Source: JBOGOC01 sp050747525 (GTDB lineage Bacteria > Acidobacteriota > Polarisedimenticolia > JACPZX01 > DASXTC01). Taken from it: a DNA stretch of 64,000 nt. Location: positions 49,694 to 113,693 of the forward strand of contig JBOGOC010000063.1 of the NCBI GenBank assembly GCA_050747525.1. The letters are read 5' to 3'. The number at the start of each line of letters is the position of its first letter. The stretch's first letter is position 1. Both the position numbers and the translations under genes were made by a program. Below the pieces are notes generated by a model that had not been told where the DNA came from, searched no databases, and was given only the letters and a program-made list of their open reading frames with translations. Shown in pieces: positions 49,400 to 57,936 of the stretch.

Positions 49400-50313
49400 G
49401 ACAGCAGCCGGTCCACCGCCAGGGTGGTCATGACCACGGGGACGTAGACGTACGACGCGATGAGCAGCCGCCGCGCGGGGATGATGGATGTGTCCAGCGC
49501 GAGCGCCACGCCGCGCCACAGCATCCACCCGCCCAGGATTCCCGCCACGACGAAAGAAACCCAGCCGGCCATGCCGATGAGGGTGGGCAGCATCCCCACC
49601 GCCAGCAGCGACAGGCAGTTCATCACCGTGTGCCGGCCGGTGCTGGCCCCCGAGGCGTCGACCGTCGGAAGCATGCGGATGTCGGCGCGCGCGTAGTCGT
49701 CACGGTACAGCTGGGCTATCGCCAGCGAGTGCGGAAGCTGCCAGAAGAACAGGATGGCGAACAGAGCGGCCGCTCCCGCGTCGATGCCGCCTCCGGCGGC
49801 CACGTACCCGGTGACGGGCGGGAGCGCCCCTGGGAAAGCTCCCACCACGGTGCAGATGGCGCTGAGCCGCTTGAGCGGCGTGTAGGCGAACAGGTAGAGG
49901 ACGAGAGTGGCCGCCGTGACGAGCGCGGCCAGGGGCCTCACCGCGAAGGCGAGGCACAGCAGGCCGGCGGAGGCCAGCATCGCGCCGAAGCCCAGAGCTT
50001 CCAGGGGGACCATGCGTCCGCCCGGCAGCGGCCTCCGCCGTGTGCGCTGCATGAGCCCGTCGAGGTCCATCTCCAGATACTGATTGAGAGCCAGGGTCCC
50101 GCCGGCCACCAGGGCCGTCCCCAGCAGCGTGGCGGCCAGCAGCGTGAAATCGAGGTCGCGCAGGTCGAGCGATCGGCCCGGCGAGCCGATCACGAAGCCG
50201 GCCGCCGTGACCAGCACGATCATCAGCACGACGCGTGGCTTGGTCAGCGCCACGTAGTCCGCCAGCGACGCCAGCGGCATGGCCGACGCTTCGATACGGG
50301 GAGCCTTGATCAC
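49396..50313 (-). CDS. ctaB: protoheme IX farnesyltransferase (heme O synthase)
   Basis: A 305-residue UbiA-superfamily membrane protein with 8-9 transmembrane helices. It adds a farnesyl group to heme B. Diagnostic segments: YVALTKPRVVLMIVLVTAAGF, the catalytic LNQYLEMDLDGLMQRTRRRPL (NxxxDxxxD), and LFAYTPLKRLS. GTG at 50313 overlaps the ctaA stop (GTGA). It acts before CtaA in heme A formation, as gene order suggests. Confidence 0.94.
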   Translation of the reverse strand: MIKAPRIEASAMPLASLADYVALTKPRVVLMIVLVTAAGFVIGSPGRSLDLRDLDFTLLAATLLGTALVAGGTLALNQYLEMDLDGLMQRTRRRPLPGGRMVPLEALGFGAMLASAGLLCLAFAVRPLAALVTAATLVLYLFAYTPLKRLSAICTVVGAFPGALPPVTGYVAAGGGIDAGAAALFAILFFWQLPHSLAIAQLYRDDYARADIRMLPTVDASGASTGRHTVMNCLSLLAVGMLPTLIGMAGWVSFVVAGILGGWMLWRGVALALDTSIIPARRLLIASYVYVPVVMTTLAVDRLLS

Positions 50314-51311
50314 GCCGGGGCCCCCTTCCCGTGAATCCTCTCGGGCAGGCGCTCGTCCATCGGCGGCCGCCCGAGAGCGTCCCGGCTCCGGCTCGATACC
50401 CACGCGCGGCGGTGCAGCCGCAGAGAGAGCAGCACGCCCGTCCCCAGCAGCGCGGCGCCGCCGGCCACGTGAAGCGACGCCAGCAGCGGGTGACGCGCGC
50501 TCCACACGGTGATGGCGCCCAGCATCACCTGCACGGGGACCAGGCCGGCCAGCGCCAGCGCGGGACGCCTCGTCCAGGCATCGCCGCGCGATGCGGAGAA
50601 GACGCGCCACGCCAGGCGGAGCGCCACCACGGCCACCACGATTCCCCAGGCACGGTGCGCGAAGTTCACCGCGATGGCGGGCGACGTGAAGGGCGGAATC
50701 GCCTGGCCGAAGGAAAGAGGGAAATCGGGGATGGCCATGCCAGCCTTCATGTGCCGCATCACGGCGCCGAGAATCAGCTGCGCGAAGGTCACGCCGACGA
50801 AGACGATCGATGACGCAGCGAGCTTCGCGTCGCCGGGCCGCGCATCCCGCCATCCCGTCCCGGTCACCACCGCCAGCGACACCGTGAGGCAGAAGAAGGC
50901 CTGCGCCAGGCAGGCGTGCAGGATGGAAACGGCCGGAGGCAGAAGAAGCAGCACGGTGAGGCCACCGAGGCCACCCTGCAGGATCACGGCGCTGAGGGCC
51001 GTGGCGGCGAGCCAGCCCACCCATCGGCGCCGCTCGCGCAGGAACACCCAGACCGCGAGCGCCACGGTGAGCATTCCCACGGCCGCCGCGACCATGCGGT
51101 GGCCGTGCTCGTAGAAGATGCCTCCCACCATGGGGGGAAAGAGGGTTCCGTACGAGAGGGGCCAGTCGGGGACGGCGAGTCCGGACCCCGTGCTGGTGAC
51201 CATGCCGCCGGCGAAGATGAGAAATAACGTGGCCGCGGCGGTGACCACCGCGAGCCGGTGCAGACCTGCATTCACCGTGCGCGAAACCTCCATCTGGAAA
51301 AGGCACGTCAT
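50310..51311 (-). CDS. ctaA: heme A synthase
   Basis: A 333-residue membrane protein of the COX15/CtaA family with eight helices. It oxidises heme O to heme A. Seen: GLHRLAVVTAAATLFLIFAGGMV, the repeated tryptophan-rich MVTSTGSGLAVPDWPLSYG, histidines at FYEHGHRMVAA, and the second half repeat MRHMKAGMAIPDFPLSFGQ and NFAHRAWGIV. ATG at 51311 has no clear Shine-Dalgarno; ATG 18 bases downstream is possible. First gene of the operon ctaA-ctaB-sco-DUF420 whose genes all touch or overlap. Confidence 0.93.
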   Translation of the reverse strand: MTCLFQMEVSRTVNAGLHRLAVVTAAATLFLIFAGGMVTSTGSGLAVPDWPLSYGTLFPPMVGGIFYEHGHRMVAAAVGMLTVALAVWVFLRERRRWVGWLAATALSAVILQGGLGGLTVLLLLPPAVSILHACLAQAFFCLTVSLAVVTGTGWRDARPGDAKLAASSIVFVGVTFAQLILGAVMRHMKAGMAIPDFPLSFGQAIPPFTSPAIAVNFAHRAWGIVVAVVALRLAWRVFSASRGDAWTRRPALALAGLVPVQVMLGAITVWSARHPLLASLHVAGGAALLGTGVLLSLRLHRRAWVSSRSRDALGRPPMDERLPERIHGKGAPA

Positions 51312-51390
51312 GCTAGCACGATGGGAAGAGTGCGGGCAGCCGGCCGCGGCCCCCGGGGCTGCGGCGGGAACAGCGGGCCCCGCGCTGGGC

Positions 51391-51396
51391 TATAAT
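51391..51396 (+). promoter_or_regulatory. -10 box upstream of the glyoxalase II-like gene
   Basis: TATAAT at 51391-51396, 57 bases before ATG 51453, in the same context (GGCTATAATC) as the alkaline phosphatase promoter at 9901. A GCAGCC/GGCTGC hairpin precedes it. Confidence 0.45.
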
Positions 51397-51452
51397 CCGC
51401 CGTTCCGGCTTGGCCCACCGGCACGGGCCCGCCCTCGAGGAACCGCCACCCG

Positions 51453-52094
51453 ATGATTCTGGAGACCTTCCCGGTCGGCCCGCTGCAGTGCAACTGCGTG
51501 GTGCTGGGCGACGAGCAGGAGCGCGCCGCCGTGGTCATCGACCCGGGCGACGAGCCGGAAGCCATCGAGGACGTGCTCGATCAGCACAAGCTGGAGCTGA
51601 AGGAAATCGTTCACACGCACGCCCACGTGGACCACATCCTGGCCGCCGATCGCCTGCGCAGGGACCGCGGCGGGCGTGTGGGGCTGCACGAGAGCGATCG
51701 CTTCCTGTGGGATGCGGTCCCCATGCAGGCCACGTTCATCGGCGTGACGGCGCAACCTCTGGGGCCGGTGGATCGCTGGCTCAAGGGAGGGGACACGGTC
51801 GCCTTCGGGCGTCATCATCTGGACGTGATCGAGACGCCGGGCCACACGCCCGGCAGCCTCTGCTTTCTGCTGGAAGGCCGGCCGCCGTTGGTTTTCTCGG
51901 GCGACACCCTGTTCCTGATGAGCGTGGGACGCACCGACCTGTGGGGCGGCTCTCACCAGCGCCTGGTGGCGTCGATCCGGGACCGGCTTTTCACCCTGGA
52001 CGACCAGACGCTGGTGCATCCCGGACATGGCCCCAGGACCACCATCCGCGACGAGAAGAGACAGAATCCCTTTCTGCGCGACCTCACCCGATAG
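51453..52094 (+). CDS. glyoxalase II-like MBL hydrolase
   Basis: A 213-residue metallo-beta-lactamase-fold hydrolase of the YcbL/glyoxalase II type: HTHAHVDHI (zinc ligands), ETPGHTPGS, FSGDTLFLMSVGRTDLWGG and HPGHGPRTTIRDEK. The lack of the C-terminal glutathione-binding domain and the short length suggest a small thioesterase rather than true glyoxalase II. Hydrolyses S-lactoylglutathione or other thioesters in the cytoplasm. Stands alone; the gene at 52120 follows by 26 bases and may be cotranscribed. Confidence 0.9.
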   Translation: MILETFPVGPLQCNCVVLGDEQERAAVVIDPGDEPEAIEDVLDQHKLELKEIVHTHAHVDHILAADRLRRDRGGRVGLHESDRFLWDAVPMQATFIGVTAQPLGPVDRWLKGGDTVAFGRHHLDVIETPGHTPGSLCFLLEGRPPLVFSGDTLFLMSVGRTDLWGGSHQRLVASIRDRLFTLDDQTLVHPGHGPRTTIRDEKRQNPFLRDLTR

Positions 52095-52119
52095 ACCAGG
52101 CCACTCTCGGAGGATATTG

Positions 52120-52899
52120 ATGAAGAACCGCATGGCGCTCACGGCCGCACTGGTAGCCTCGATGCTGGCAGCACCCGCCGCACGAGCGCAGAACCTGGAC
52201 ATGGAAGAGCTCAGGAAGAACCTGAGGGAGAAGAACTACTACCCCTCGCTGGAAGGGCTCAAGGACGCGCAGGCGGACGTGAAGTGCAACATCCTGGATC
52301 AGGTCGCCGGCGCGCTGGCCCCCGGAACGGCGGTCACGGTGAAGTTCTACTGGTCCCGCCCGAGCCCCGAGGCCGGCCCCAAGAAGAAGTTCGTCGTCTC
52401 GGGAGTGCCGGCCGACAACGCCGACCTGAACAACCGGAGCAACCAGATCTTCGCCGGCAAGGAAGATCTGGTCATCAACGCCCCCGTGTACGAGACCATC
52501 GACACGACCAACGCCACGGCGGTCAACGAAGGCGGGAAGGTCATGGTCACCGGAGAGGCCAAGGACGCCTCCAGCCCCATCAAGAAGCTGAAGGTGGAGA
52601 TCGACGGAACCACCTGGCAGGTCGGAAAGATGGAGATGGATCTGGGCGCGGCCCAGGCTGTGCTCGAGATGACCAGCAAGGACCTGGGCGGCAAGTGGGG
52701 CGTGGAGAGCACCACGGTGTCCACCCCTCAGCTCAAGCAGGTGATGAAGTTCGAGTACGCCCAGGTGGAGGGTTTCTGGCTTCCCTCCAAGCTCACCATC
52801 GACTACCAGGGGCCCGACGGGAAGTCGCTCTCCCCCATCTTCCAGTACGACTTCAGCAACTGGCAGGTGAACAAGGGGATCCCCGAGGGGATACTTTAA
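52120..52899 (+). CDS. exported protein of unknown function
   Basis: A 259-residue protein with signal peptide (RMALTAALVASMLAAPAARA). It is mostly beta: KFVVSGVPADNADLNNRSNQI, EGGKVMVTGEAKDAS, KLKVEIDGTTWQVGKMEMD, FEYAQVEGFWLPSKLTIDYQG. The C-terminal NWQVNKGIPEGIL also occurs in degraded form at 57284-57330. This resembles a lipoprotein-like beta domain (LolA/LolB-type barrel). GGAGGA precedes the ATG. No function known. Its terminal 50 bases are duplicated downstream, flanking the TonB module. Confidence 0.65.
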   Translation: MKNRMALTAALVASMLAAPAARAQNLDMEELRKNLREKNYYPSLEGLKDAQADVKCNILDQVAGALAPGTAVTVKFYWSRPSPEAGPKKKFVVSGVPADNADLNNRSNQIFAGKEDLVINAPVYETIDTTNATAVNEGGKVMVTGEAKDASSPIKKLKVEIDGTTWQVGKMEMDLGAAQAVLEMTSKDLGGKWGVESTTVSTPQLKQVMKFEYAQVEGFWLPSKLTIDYQGPDGKSLSPIFQYDFSNWQVNKGIPEGIL

Positions 52900-52918
52900 T
52901 CTCCACGCGGAGTCCGGC

Positions 52919-55900
52919 TCAGAAGAGAACCGCCACGCCCATCTGGAGGTATCTGCCGAAGCGGCGCTCGCCTTCGATGATCTGAGATCTGCCGTTCACC
53001 TCCTGCAGGAGGAGGTCATCGGAGTCGAGGAGGTTCTCGATGTCCAGGAACCCGGAAACCTGAACGTCGCCCGCGTTGAACCTCTTCTCGACGTGGACAT
53101 TCAGCGTCAGGCGGGACTCGTTCCTCTGGTCGTTCTTTTTGCCAGTCACGGAAACCAGGCGTTGAGCCGTGAGATTGCCCGTGTCGTCGTAGTCCTCGAC
53201 ATTCTCGATGATGCTGTAGGGCAAGCCGGACTCCCACAGGATCGTCCCTCCCAGAAGGAAGTCCCTCTTCAAGTGAGCCACACTCTGGAACTTGAAGACA
53301 TGCCGCTGATCATAGCTCAAGTGCCCCGACACCTTGTCGCTCACCGCCGGGTCGTTTCCCGAGGAGTCCACGAAGGACTCCGCCTCACCCGTCGCTTCTG
53401 ACCAGGTGTACGAGGCGTCCATCTGCCAGTTGCGATGGAGCCGCTTCCTCAGCCGCGCCTCCACGGCCTTGTATCGATAGCCATTGGCGTTCTCGATCCT
53501 GAGAATCTGGTTGAACCGCGGATTATGGTGGTAGAGATCGATGGCACCGTTCGGGACGTTCGCACCTCCCAGAAACGCCACGATGACACGCCCGAAGCGG
53601 TCCAGCTCGAGGCCGCCACCGTCGCCGCACACGGCGTGGGGACTCACCCCGTAGGCCGTGTCGAAGTCCGTGCAGCTGATGTGATTGTTGTCGATGTCCT
53701 GGAGGAGATTCTCTCCCTTTCTGTTGATGTAGAGGAGCGCAACGCTCCACTCGGGCGCCAGCTCTCGCTCGAAGCCGAGTGACAGCTCATCCGTGTAGGG
53801 AGTGGACAGGTCCCTGTTCGTCTGATTGATCGAAACGGCACCCGTGAGAGGGCGACTCAGATCTCCCGGCTCAGCCTGCTGCGTGATGCCGAATAACCAC
53901 CATTCGGCGACGTAGGAAAAGGGCTGTTGCTCAGTAGCCACGGTGCCCAGGAAGAGCCGATCATAGTAACGGCCAAAGGATCCGCTGAAGCGTGTACTCC
54001 CATCGCTGAACGGATCCCAGGAGACCGAGAAGCGAGGGGAGACGTTCGTGTTGCTGAGGTTGAAGGCTTCAGGCGCGAGGTCGCTTTCTTGGGTGAAAGG
54101 CTCGTTGATGAGCGCGATCTCTTCCGTTTGAAGCGTCCCGTCTCCGTTGCGGTCCAGAACAAGCGATGGATCACCCGGGGGCGGCGTGAAGGTCGAGGGC
54201 AGATTGCCATCCCGGCGGCCTGGGGTGTGGGAGTTGGTACACGCGTTGCCGAATGCTTCACAGACGAGATCAAAGAGATGGTTCGCCTCCTTTGACTCTG
54301 CCAGAGGATCGAACTGGGTGTACCCGACACTGTCCACCTCTTCGAAATCCAGCCGGACGCCAGCGTTGATGACGACATTGGGGCGAATCTTCCATGCGTC
54401 TTGCAGATAGAGGCCCAGGTTGAACCCGTCGGCGTGTGGTTCCGTCACGACCGGCTCGTAGGCTTGAAGGGAAAGCAGGCCATACCTCGTTCCACGAGGA
54501 ACGGGAGCGCTTGACCCGATATTGCAGTCAAGAAACTCGCAGGTTCGATCCGTGAGCGTCGGGTTCTGGACGCGTTCTTCGGTGTAGGTTTCATAGTTCC
54601 CTTCGAATCCCGCCTTTATCGAATGCTGCCCCAGCGAAGTCTCCCGCACGTAGGAAAGATCACTCCTCAGGGTCGACCTGCGAAGACGCTGGTCGCTGGA
54701 CACCGGATAGGGCCCGGTTTCGAACAGGGTCTGGTTGCGCCTGCGGGAGCCGAAGGTGTCTTCCATGAAGAAGGTATGAAAGCCCTGGTCATCTCGACAG
54801 TTGGTCACGGTGCAGGGAAGCGGGAGCACCGTCTGCGGGCCCAGGGGCACCCTCTCCAGGCGTACGGGCGAGAAGTCCCCGGATATCGGCTCGATGTCCT
54901 GGCCGGAGCTCTGCGAGGAGATCAACCCTGTGAGAAGCAGGTCCGGGGACAGCACCGAGGTCCATCCTGTCTGGACGAGTGGTCCGCCCGTTGTGAGCTG
55001 GTAGTCGGTCTCCGGATCGACGGTCAGGCCGATGTTGTTGCCCAGCATATCCAGCGGGTCGGCGCTGATCTGCGCTGTCAGCTTGTTGAGCAGGTTTGCC
55101 TGCCACGTCAACTTGAAGAAGGGCCGGGTTCCTTCGGCCGACGTGATGACCGTGGGGCCTCCTGCCAGCACAACCGGGATCTCACGATCGAGGACCTGGA
55201 CGGATGCGAAGTACCACAGATGGTCCTTGACGATCGGCCCGCCGAAGGTGCCATAGGCACTGCTGTCCGTGAAGCTCGGGACCTCGTTCCGGTCGCCGTT
55301 CGCGCCGTCGCCATCCAGGAAGCTGGAGCGCACGTAGAGCTTGAGGGAGCTGGTGAAGTCGTTTCCACCTGATTTCGTGATGACGCTGGCGAATCCCCCG
55401 TCGGCGCGGCCGTATTCCGCCGGGGCTCCCGACGTGACGACCTGAATCTCCTCGACTGTTTCCAGGTTCACGTCCTGGCCGAAATGGCCGGTGAGGGGAT
55501 CGGTGACGTTGGTGCCATCCACACGGAGCTGCAGCCCCGTGTCACGGGCGCCGCGTACGTTGAGACGGCCGTCCTGATCGGGATCCGTGACCCCGGGAGC
55601 CAGCAGGAGCAGGTCGGTGATCTGGCGCCCGACGAGAGGAAGCCCCTCGATGGCCAGCTCTCCGAAGACCGTGAGATCGGGGTTCCCCTCGAGAGGGACG
55701 GTGTCCCCCACTCCATCGACTTGCACCGTCTCCTGGAGCTGGGCACGTGCGTAAAGGGTGATATCCATCGACGTGGAACTTCCAATCGAAAGAGGTCCCA
55801 GGCTGACCAGGGCGTGCTCGGGTGACGAAGCCGACAGGGTGTACTGTTCCGTAGACGAGGCGATGTCGAACGAAAAACGGCCCGACGGATCGGTGGTCGT

Positions 55901-56053
55901 GGTGGCCATCACACGATCTGGAGTGGTTCCCCTGAGCTCGACGACGATCCCGGCAAGGGGTGACCTGCGAACGTCCAGGACACGCCCCTGAAGTCTCACC
56001 TCACCTTCGGCCAGAAGTCCGAGGAGCAAGGCGAGGGCCTGCACGAGACGCAT
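52919..56053 (-). CDS. TonB-dependent receptor with CarboxypepD_reg-like N-terminus
   Basis: A 1044-residue outer-membrane receptor. After a short signal peptide, a beta-sandwich regulatory domain (LQGRVLDVRRSPLAGIVVELRGTT) is followed by the plug (VFGELAIEGLPLVGRQITDLLLLAPGV, LNVRGARDTGLQLRVDGTNV) and a ~22-strand barrel, ending with GRYLQMGVAVLF as expected (terminal aromatic). Similar Oar-type receptors import large or peptide/carbohydrate substrates in Bacteroidetes and Acidobacteria. An EF-hand-like DRNGDGTLQTEEI loop occurs near residue 640. ATG at 56053 touches the stop of the upstream barrel gene (TGATG). GC is lower here (55-58% in two hand-counted lines) than in neighbours, suggesting recent acquisition. 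Confidence 0.85.
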   Translation of the reverse strand: MRLVQALALLLGLLAEGEVRLQGRVLDVRRSPLAGIVVELRGTTPDRVMATTTTDPSGRFSFDIASSTEQYTLSASSPEHALVSLGPLSIGSSTSMDITLYARAQLQETVQVDGVGDTVPLEGNPDLTVFGELAIEGLPLVGRQITDLLLLAPGVTDPDQDGRLNVRGARDTGLQLRVDGTNVTDPLTGHFGQDVNLETVEEIQVVTSGAPAEYGRADGGFASVITKSGGNDFTSSLKLYVRSSFLDGDGANGDRNEVPSFTDSSAYGTFGGPIVKDHLWYFASVQVLDREIPVVLAGGPTVITSAEGTRPFFKLTWQANLLNKLTAQISADPLDMLGNNIGLTVDPETDYQLTTGGPLVQTGWTSVLSPDLLLTGLISSQSSGQDIEPISGDFSPVRLERVPLGPQTVLPLPCTVTNCRDDQGFHTFFMEDTFGSRRRNQTLFETGPYPVSSDQRLRRSTLRSDLSYVRETSLGQHSIKAGFEGNYETYTEERVQNPTLTDRTCEFLDCNIGSSAPVPRGTRYGLLSLQAYEPVVTEPHADGFNLGLYLQDAWKIRPNVVINAGVRLDFEEVDSVGYTQFDPLAESKEANHLFDLVCEAFGNACTNSHTPGRRDGNLPSTFTPPPGDPSLVLDRNGDGTLQTEEIALINEPFTQESDLAPEAFNLSNTNVSPRFSVSWDPFSDGSTRFSGSFGRYYDRLFLGTVATEQQPFSYVAEWWLFGITQQAEPGDLSRPLTGAVSINQTNRDLSTPYTDELSLGFERELAPEWSVALLYINRKGENLLQDIDNNHISCTDFDTAYGVSPHAVCGDGGGLELDRFGRVIVAFLGGANVPNGAIDLYHHNPRFNQILRIENANGYRYKAVEARLRKRLHRNWQMDASYTWSEATGEAESFVDSSGNDPAVSDKVSGHLSYDQRHVFKFQSVAHLKRDFLLGGTILWESGLPYSIIENVEDYDDTGNLTAQRLVSVTGKKNDQRNESRLTLNVHVEKRFNAGDVQVSGFLDIENLLDSDDLLLQEVNGRSQIIEGERRFGRYLQMGVAVLF

Positions 56054-57168
56054 CAGAAGTAGAACCTCAGGCCCAGGTTGATCGTGAATCCGTCGTACTC
56101 GATCCGCCCTCCCTGGATGAGGAGGCGTCCGTCCGGATCATCGGCAAGGGTGAAGCCATTGTTCCTGTAGCAGAGGTCATCGCCATGGCCATCGTTGTCG
56201 AAATCGCCCACGGAGTTAGGCGTGCACTTCAACACTCCCTTGCTCGGGTCATGCGGGTCGATGTATGGATTGGGGAAGACACCCAGATCGTTGAAGATCT
56301 TCAGTGAGCCATCCTCTCTGAAGAGCGGCTCAGGATAGATCCAGAAAGACACCTGGTCCTCGCCGGAGGCAAGGAACTCCACGGCGCCATCCGTAAAGGT
56401 ATAGGAAGCGCTCACGACCAGGCTGGACCTGGCTCCCATGAAGTACTCGAGGCCTCCTGTCAGATGCCATTCGAATGCATCGTCAGCCGTCACGCTCAGG
56501 AGATGGCTCGGTGGGAGCCGGCCCTGCGCCTTCAACGGGAAAAGTTCGCCCGGGGTAAGGGCGTTTCCGCGCTCATCGAAGATCTCGCGGACTCGCAGGC
56601 TCTGAAGCCTCTGGTTGAGCGCTACCAGGTCGTCATCCGTCTCAGCGTCCGCGAAGATCATTCCGATACCGGCGCCCAGGAAGGGGTTCAGGCGTGTGTC
56701 CTTGCGAAAGCGGCCCAGGAGTGAGAGTGAGACCGGAATCTGCGTGAGGGTGCCGACCGAGGTGGGGAACGAGACGGATCGTTGCGCCCTGGTGGTCAGT
56801 GCCGAGGGGTTGAAGGGGTTGACCGAGGCAGGGAACTGGTCCTCGAGATACCCGTCGACCGGCCCCATGTCGCCCCTGTACCATCCCGTGTCGAGCTGGA
56901 GAGACAGCCGGTCGGTCAGACCAAACCCTGCGTTGAGGCTGAAGCTGAGGCCATCATCGATGGCCGCAGTGCGCGCGTCCTCCTGGTCCGGACGAGCATC
57001 CTCCGATGCAGCGGCGTTGTTCCTTACCTCGTCCTCGGTGGTGTGGAAGCCAAGGCTCGATGTGATGTACCAGAGCTGTTTTCCGTCGTTGGCGGAGGCG
57101 GCCGAGAAGCCTGGTAGCAGGACGGCGATCAGGGCCATGCGGCCTGCCAATCGGATTCCGCCCACCAT
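56053..57168 (-). CDS. outer-membrane beta-barrel protein
   Basis: A 371-residue protein with a signal peptide (RMALIAVLLPGFSAASA) and alternating hydrophobic strands: LSFSLNAGFGLTDRLSLQLDTGW, SLVVSASYTFTDGAV, ending FTINLGLRFYF, a typical barrel C-terminus with terminal Phe. A DFDNDGHGDDL Ca-binding-like loop is present. Resembles OmpW/OmpA-barrel or porin-like proteins; the partner TonB receptor gene starts at its stop (TGATG). ATG 57168 has a G-rich site ahead; TATACT stands 30 bases upstream (57198-57203). Confidence 0.7.
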   Translation of the reverse strand: MVGGIRLAGRMALIAVLLPGFSAASANDGKQLWYITSSLGFHTTEDEVRNNAAASEDARPDQEDARTAAIDDGLSFSLNAGFGLTDRLSLQLDTGWYRGDMGPVDGYLEDQFPASVNPFNPSALTTRAQRSVSFPTSVGTLTQIPVSLSLLGRFRKDTRLNPFLGAGIGMIFADAETDDDLVALNQRLQSLRVREIFDERGNALTPGELFPLKAQGRLPPSHLLSVTADDAFEWHLTGGLEYFMGARSSLVVSASYTFTDGAVEFLASGEDQVSFWIYPEPLFREDGSLKIFNDLGVFPNPYIDPHDPSKGVLKCTPNSVGDFDNDGHGDDLCYRNNGFTLADDPDGRLLIQGGRIEYDGFTINLGLRFYF

Positions 57169-57283
57169 GACCCCCTGCTCCCGTGTGAGACGTCGGAAGT
57201 ATACGGAGTCGGGCGCAGGGAGAGCGATTAAGTTGATAAAAAACGGGCAGTTACATGTCCGCCCAGGCAACCAGCTCCATGAG

Positions 57284-57330
57284 GACTTCAGCAAATTGGC
57301 AAGTGAACAAGGAAATCCCGTGGGGAGAAT
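57284..57330 (+). repeat. degenerate copy of the 52,849-52,899 gene end
   Basis: GACTTCAGCAA (57284-57294) matches 52849-52859 exactly; beyond, ~30 of 36 bases agree, with one inserted base. In one frame it reads ANWQVNKEIPWGE against NWQVNKGIPEGIL in the real gene. It is in the same orientation and lies just beyond the TonB/barrel module, so it flanks that module like an incomplete direct repeat. The surrounding 277-base gap has no other gene. Confidence 0.55.
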
Positions 57331-57445
57331 CCTCTAGGTCTAGTTGCGGGCGGGATGGTCGTCACTGAGAGACTGTGGAGGCACGGGGGTTGCGCTACGG
57401 TTGCTTTCCGCGCCATGACCAGAGGGGGTTTGGTTTGCAAAATCC

Positions 57446-57679
57446 CTAGGCGGATCGGCCGAAGGGCCTCACAGAGACAAGGTCGTTTGCCTGGATAGGT
57501 CGGATATCGGCGGATTTGACCCGCACCAGCGCTTCTGTCTGCCCTGAGGCTGTGACGAACTCAATCTCAAGACCGTCCGGCTGATAAACATGCACGACGG
57601 TCCCGAGATCGCCTCGCTTCAAGCCATACTCCGGCAGATCCCGGTTGAGGACGATCGTATCGAGGACTTCGTACTTCAT
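57446..57679 (-). CDS. DUF4926-type small protein
   Basis: A 77-residue protein that matches the DUF4926 pattern: EVLDTIVLNRDLPEYGLKRGDLGTVVHVY, DGLEIEFVTASGQTEALVRV. The fold is a small beta-barrel (SH3-like) often found near toxin-type partners; here no toxin is adjacent, so the role is unclear. ATG 57679 overlaps the stop of the small membrane protein (ATGA). Last gene of the amidohydrolase operon. Confidence 0.7.
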   Translation of the reverse strand: MKYEVLDTIVLNRDLPEYGLKRGDLGTVVHVYQPDGLEIEFVTASGQTEALVRVKSADIRPIQANDLVSVRPFGRSA

Positions 57680-57936
57680 TTCGGTGCTCCCGCCGTCGGC
57701 GCGTTCGGGTCCGCGGGCGCATTGGGATCGGCCGGGGCGTTCGGGTCCTTGCCGAAGTCGAGCCGGATGGGGGTCTGCTCCCGCCGGCGCTTCTCTTCCT
57801 TGAGCACCGCCAGGCCGCTGGCATACCAGCCGAAGGTGAACACCAGGTAGATGATGCCGGACGCCACGATCAGCGCCGCGATCAGCGATACGATCCGGAT
57901 CCACCACGGCGTGCGGGGGTACTGAACCAGACTCAT
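57676..57936 (-). CDS. single-pass membrane protein with DPNAPA repeats
   Basis: An 86-residue protein with one transmembrane helix (IRIVSLIAALIVASGIIYLVFTFG) and a C-terminal hydrophilic tail of three hexapeptide repeats, DPNAPADPNAPADPNAPT. ATG overlaps the amidohydrolase stop (ATGA) and its own stop overlaps the DUF4926 start, so translation of all three is coupled. Function unknown. Confidence 0.6.
   Translation of the reverse strand: MSLVQYPRTPWWIRIVSLIAALIVASGIIYLVFTFGWYASGLAVLKEEKRRREQTPIRLDFGKDPNAPADPNAPADPNAPTAGAPK

Noticed and set aside
57446..57936. Toxin-antitoxin pair
   Set aside because: DUF4926 sometimes pairs with toxins, but the neighbour is a single-pass membrane protein with repeats, not a toxin fold.
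57676..57936. DPNAPA repeats as a DNA repeat element
   Set aside because: They are in frame within a small coding sequence, so they are a protein repeat.
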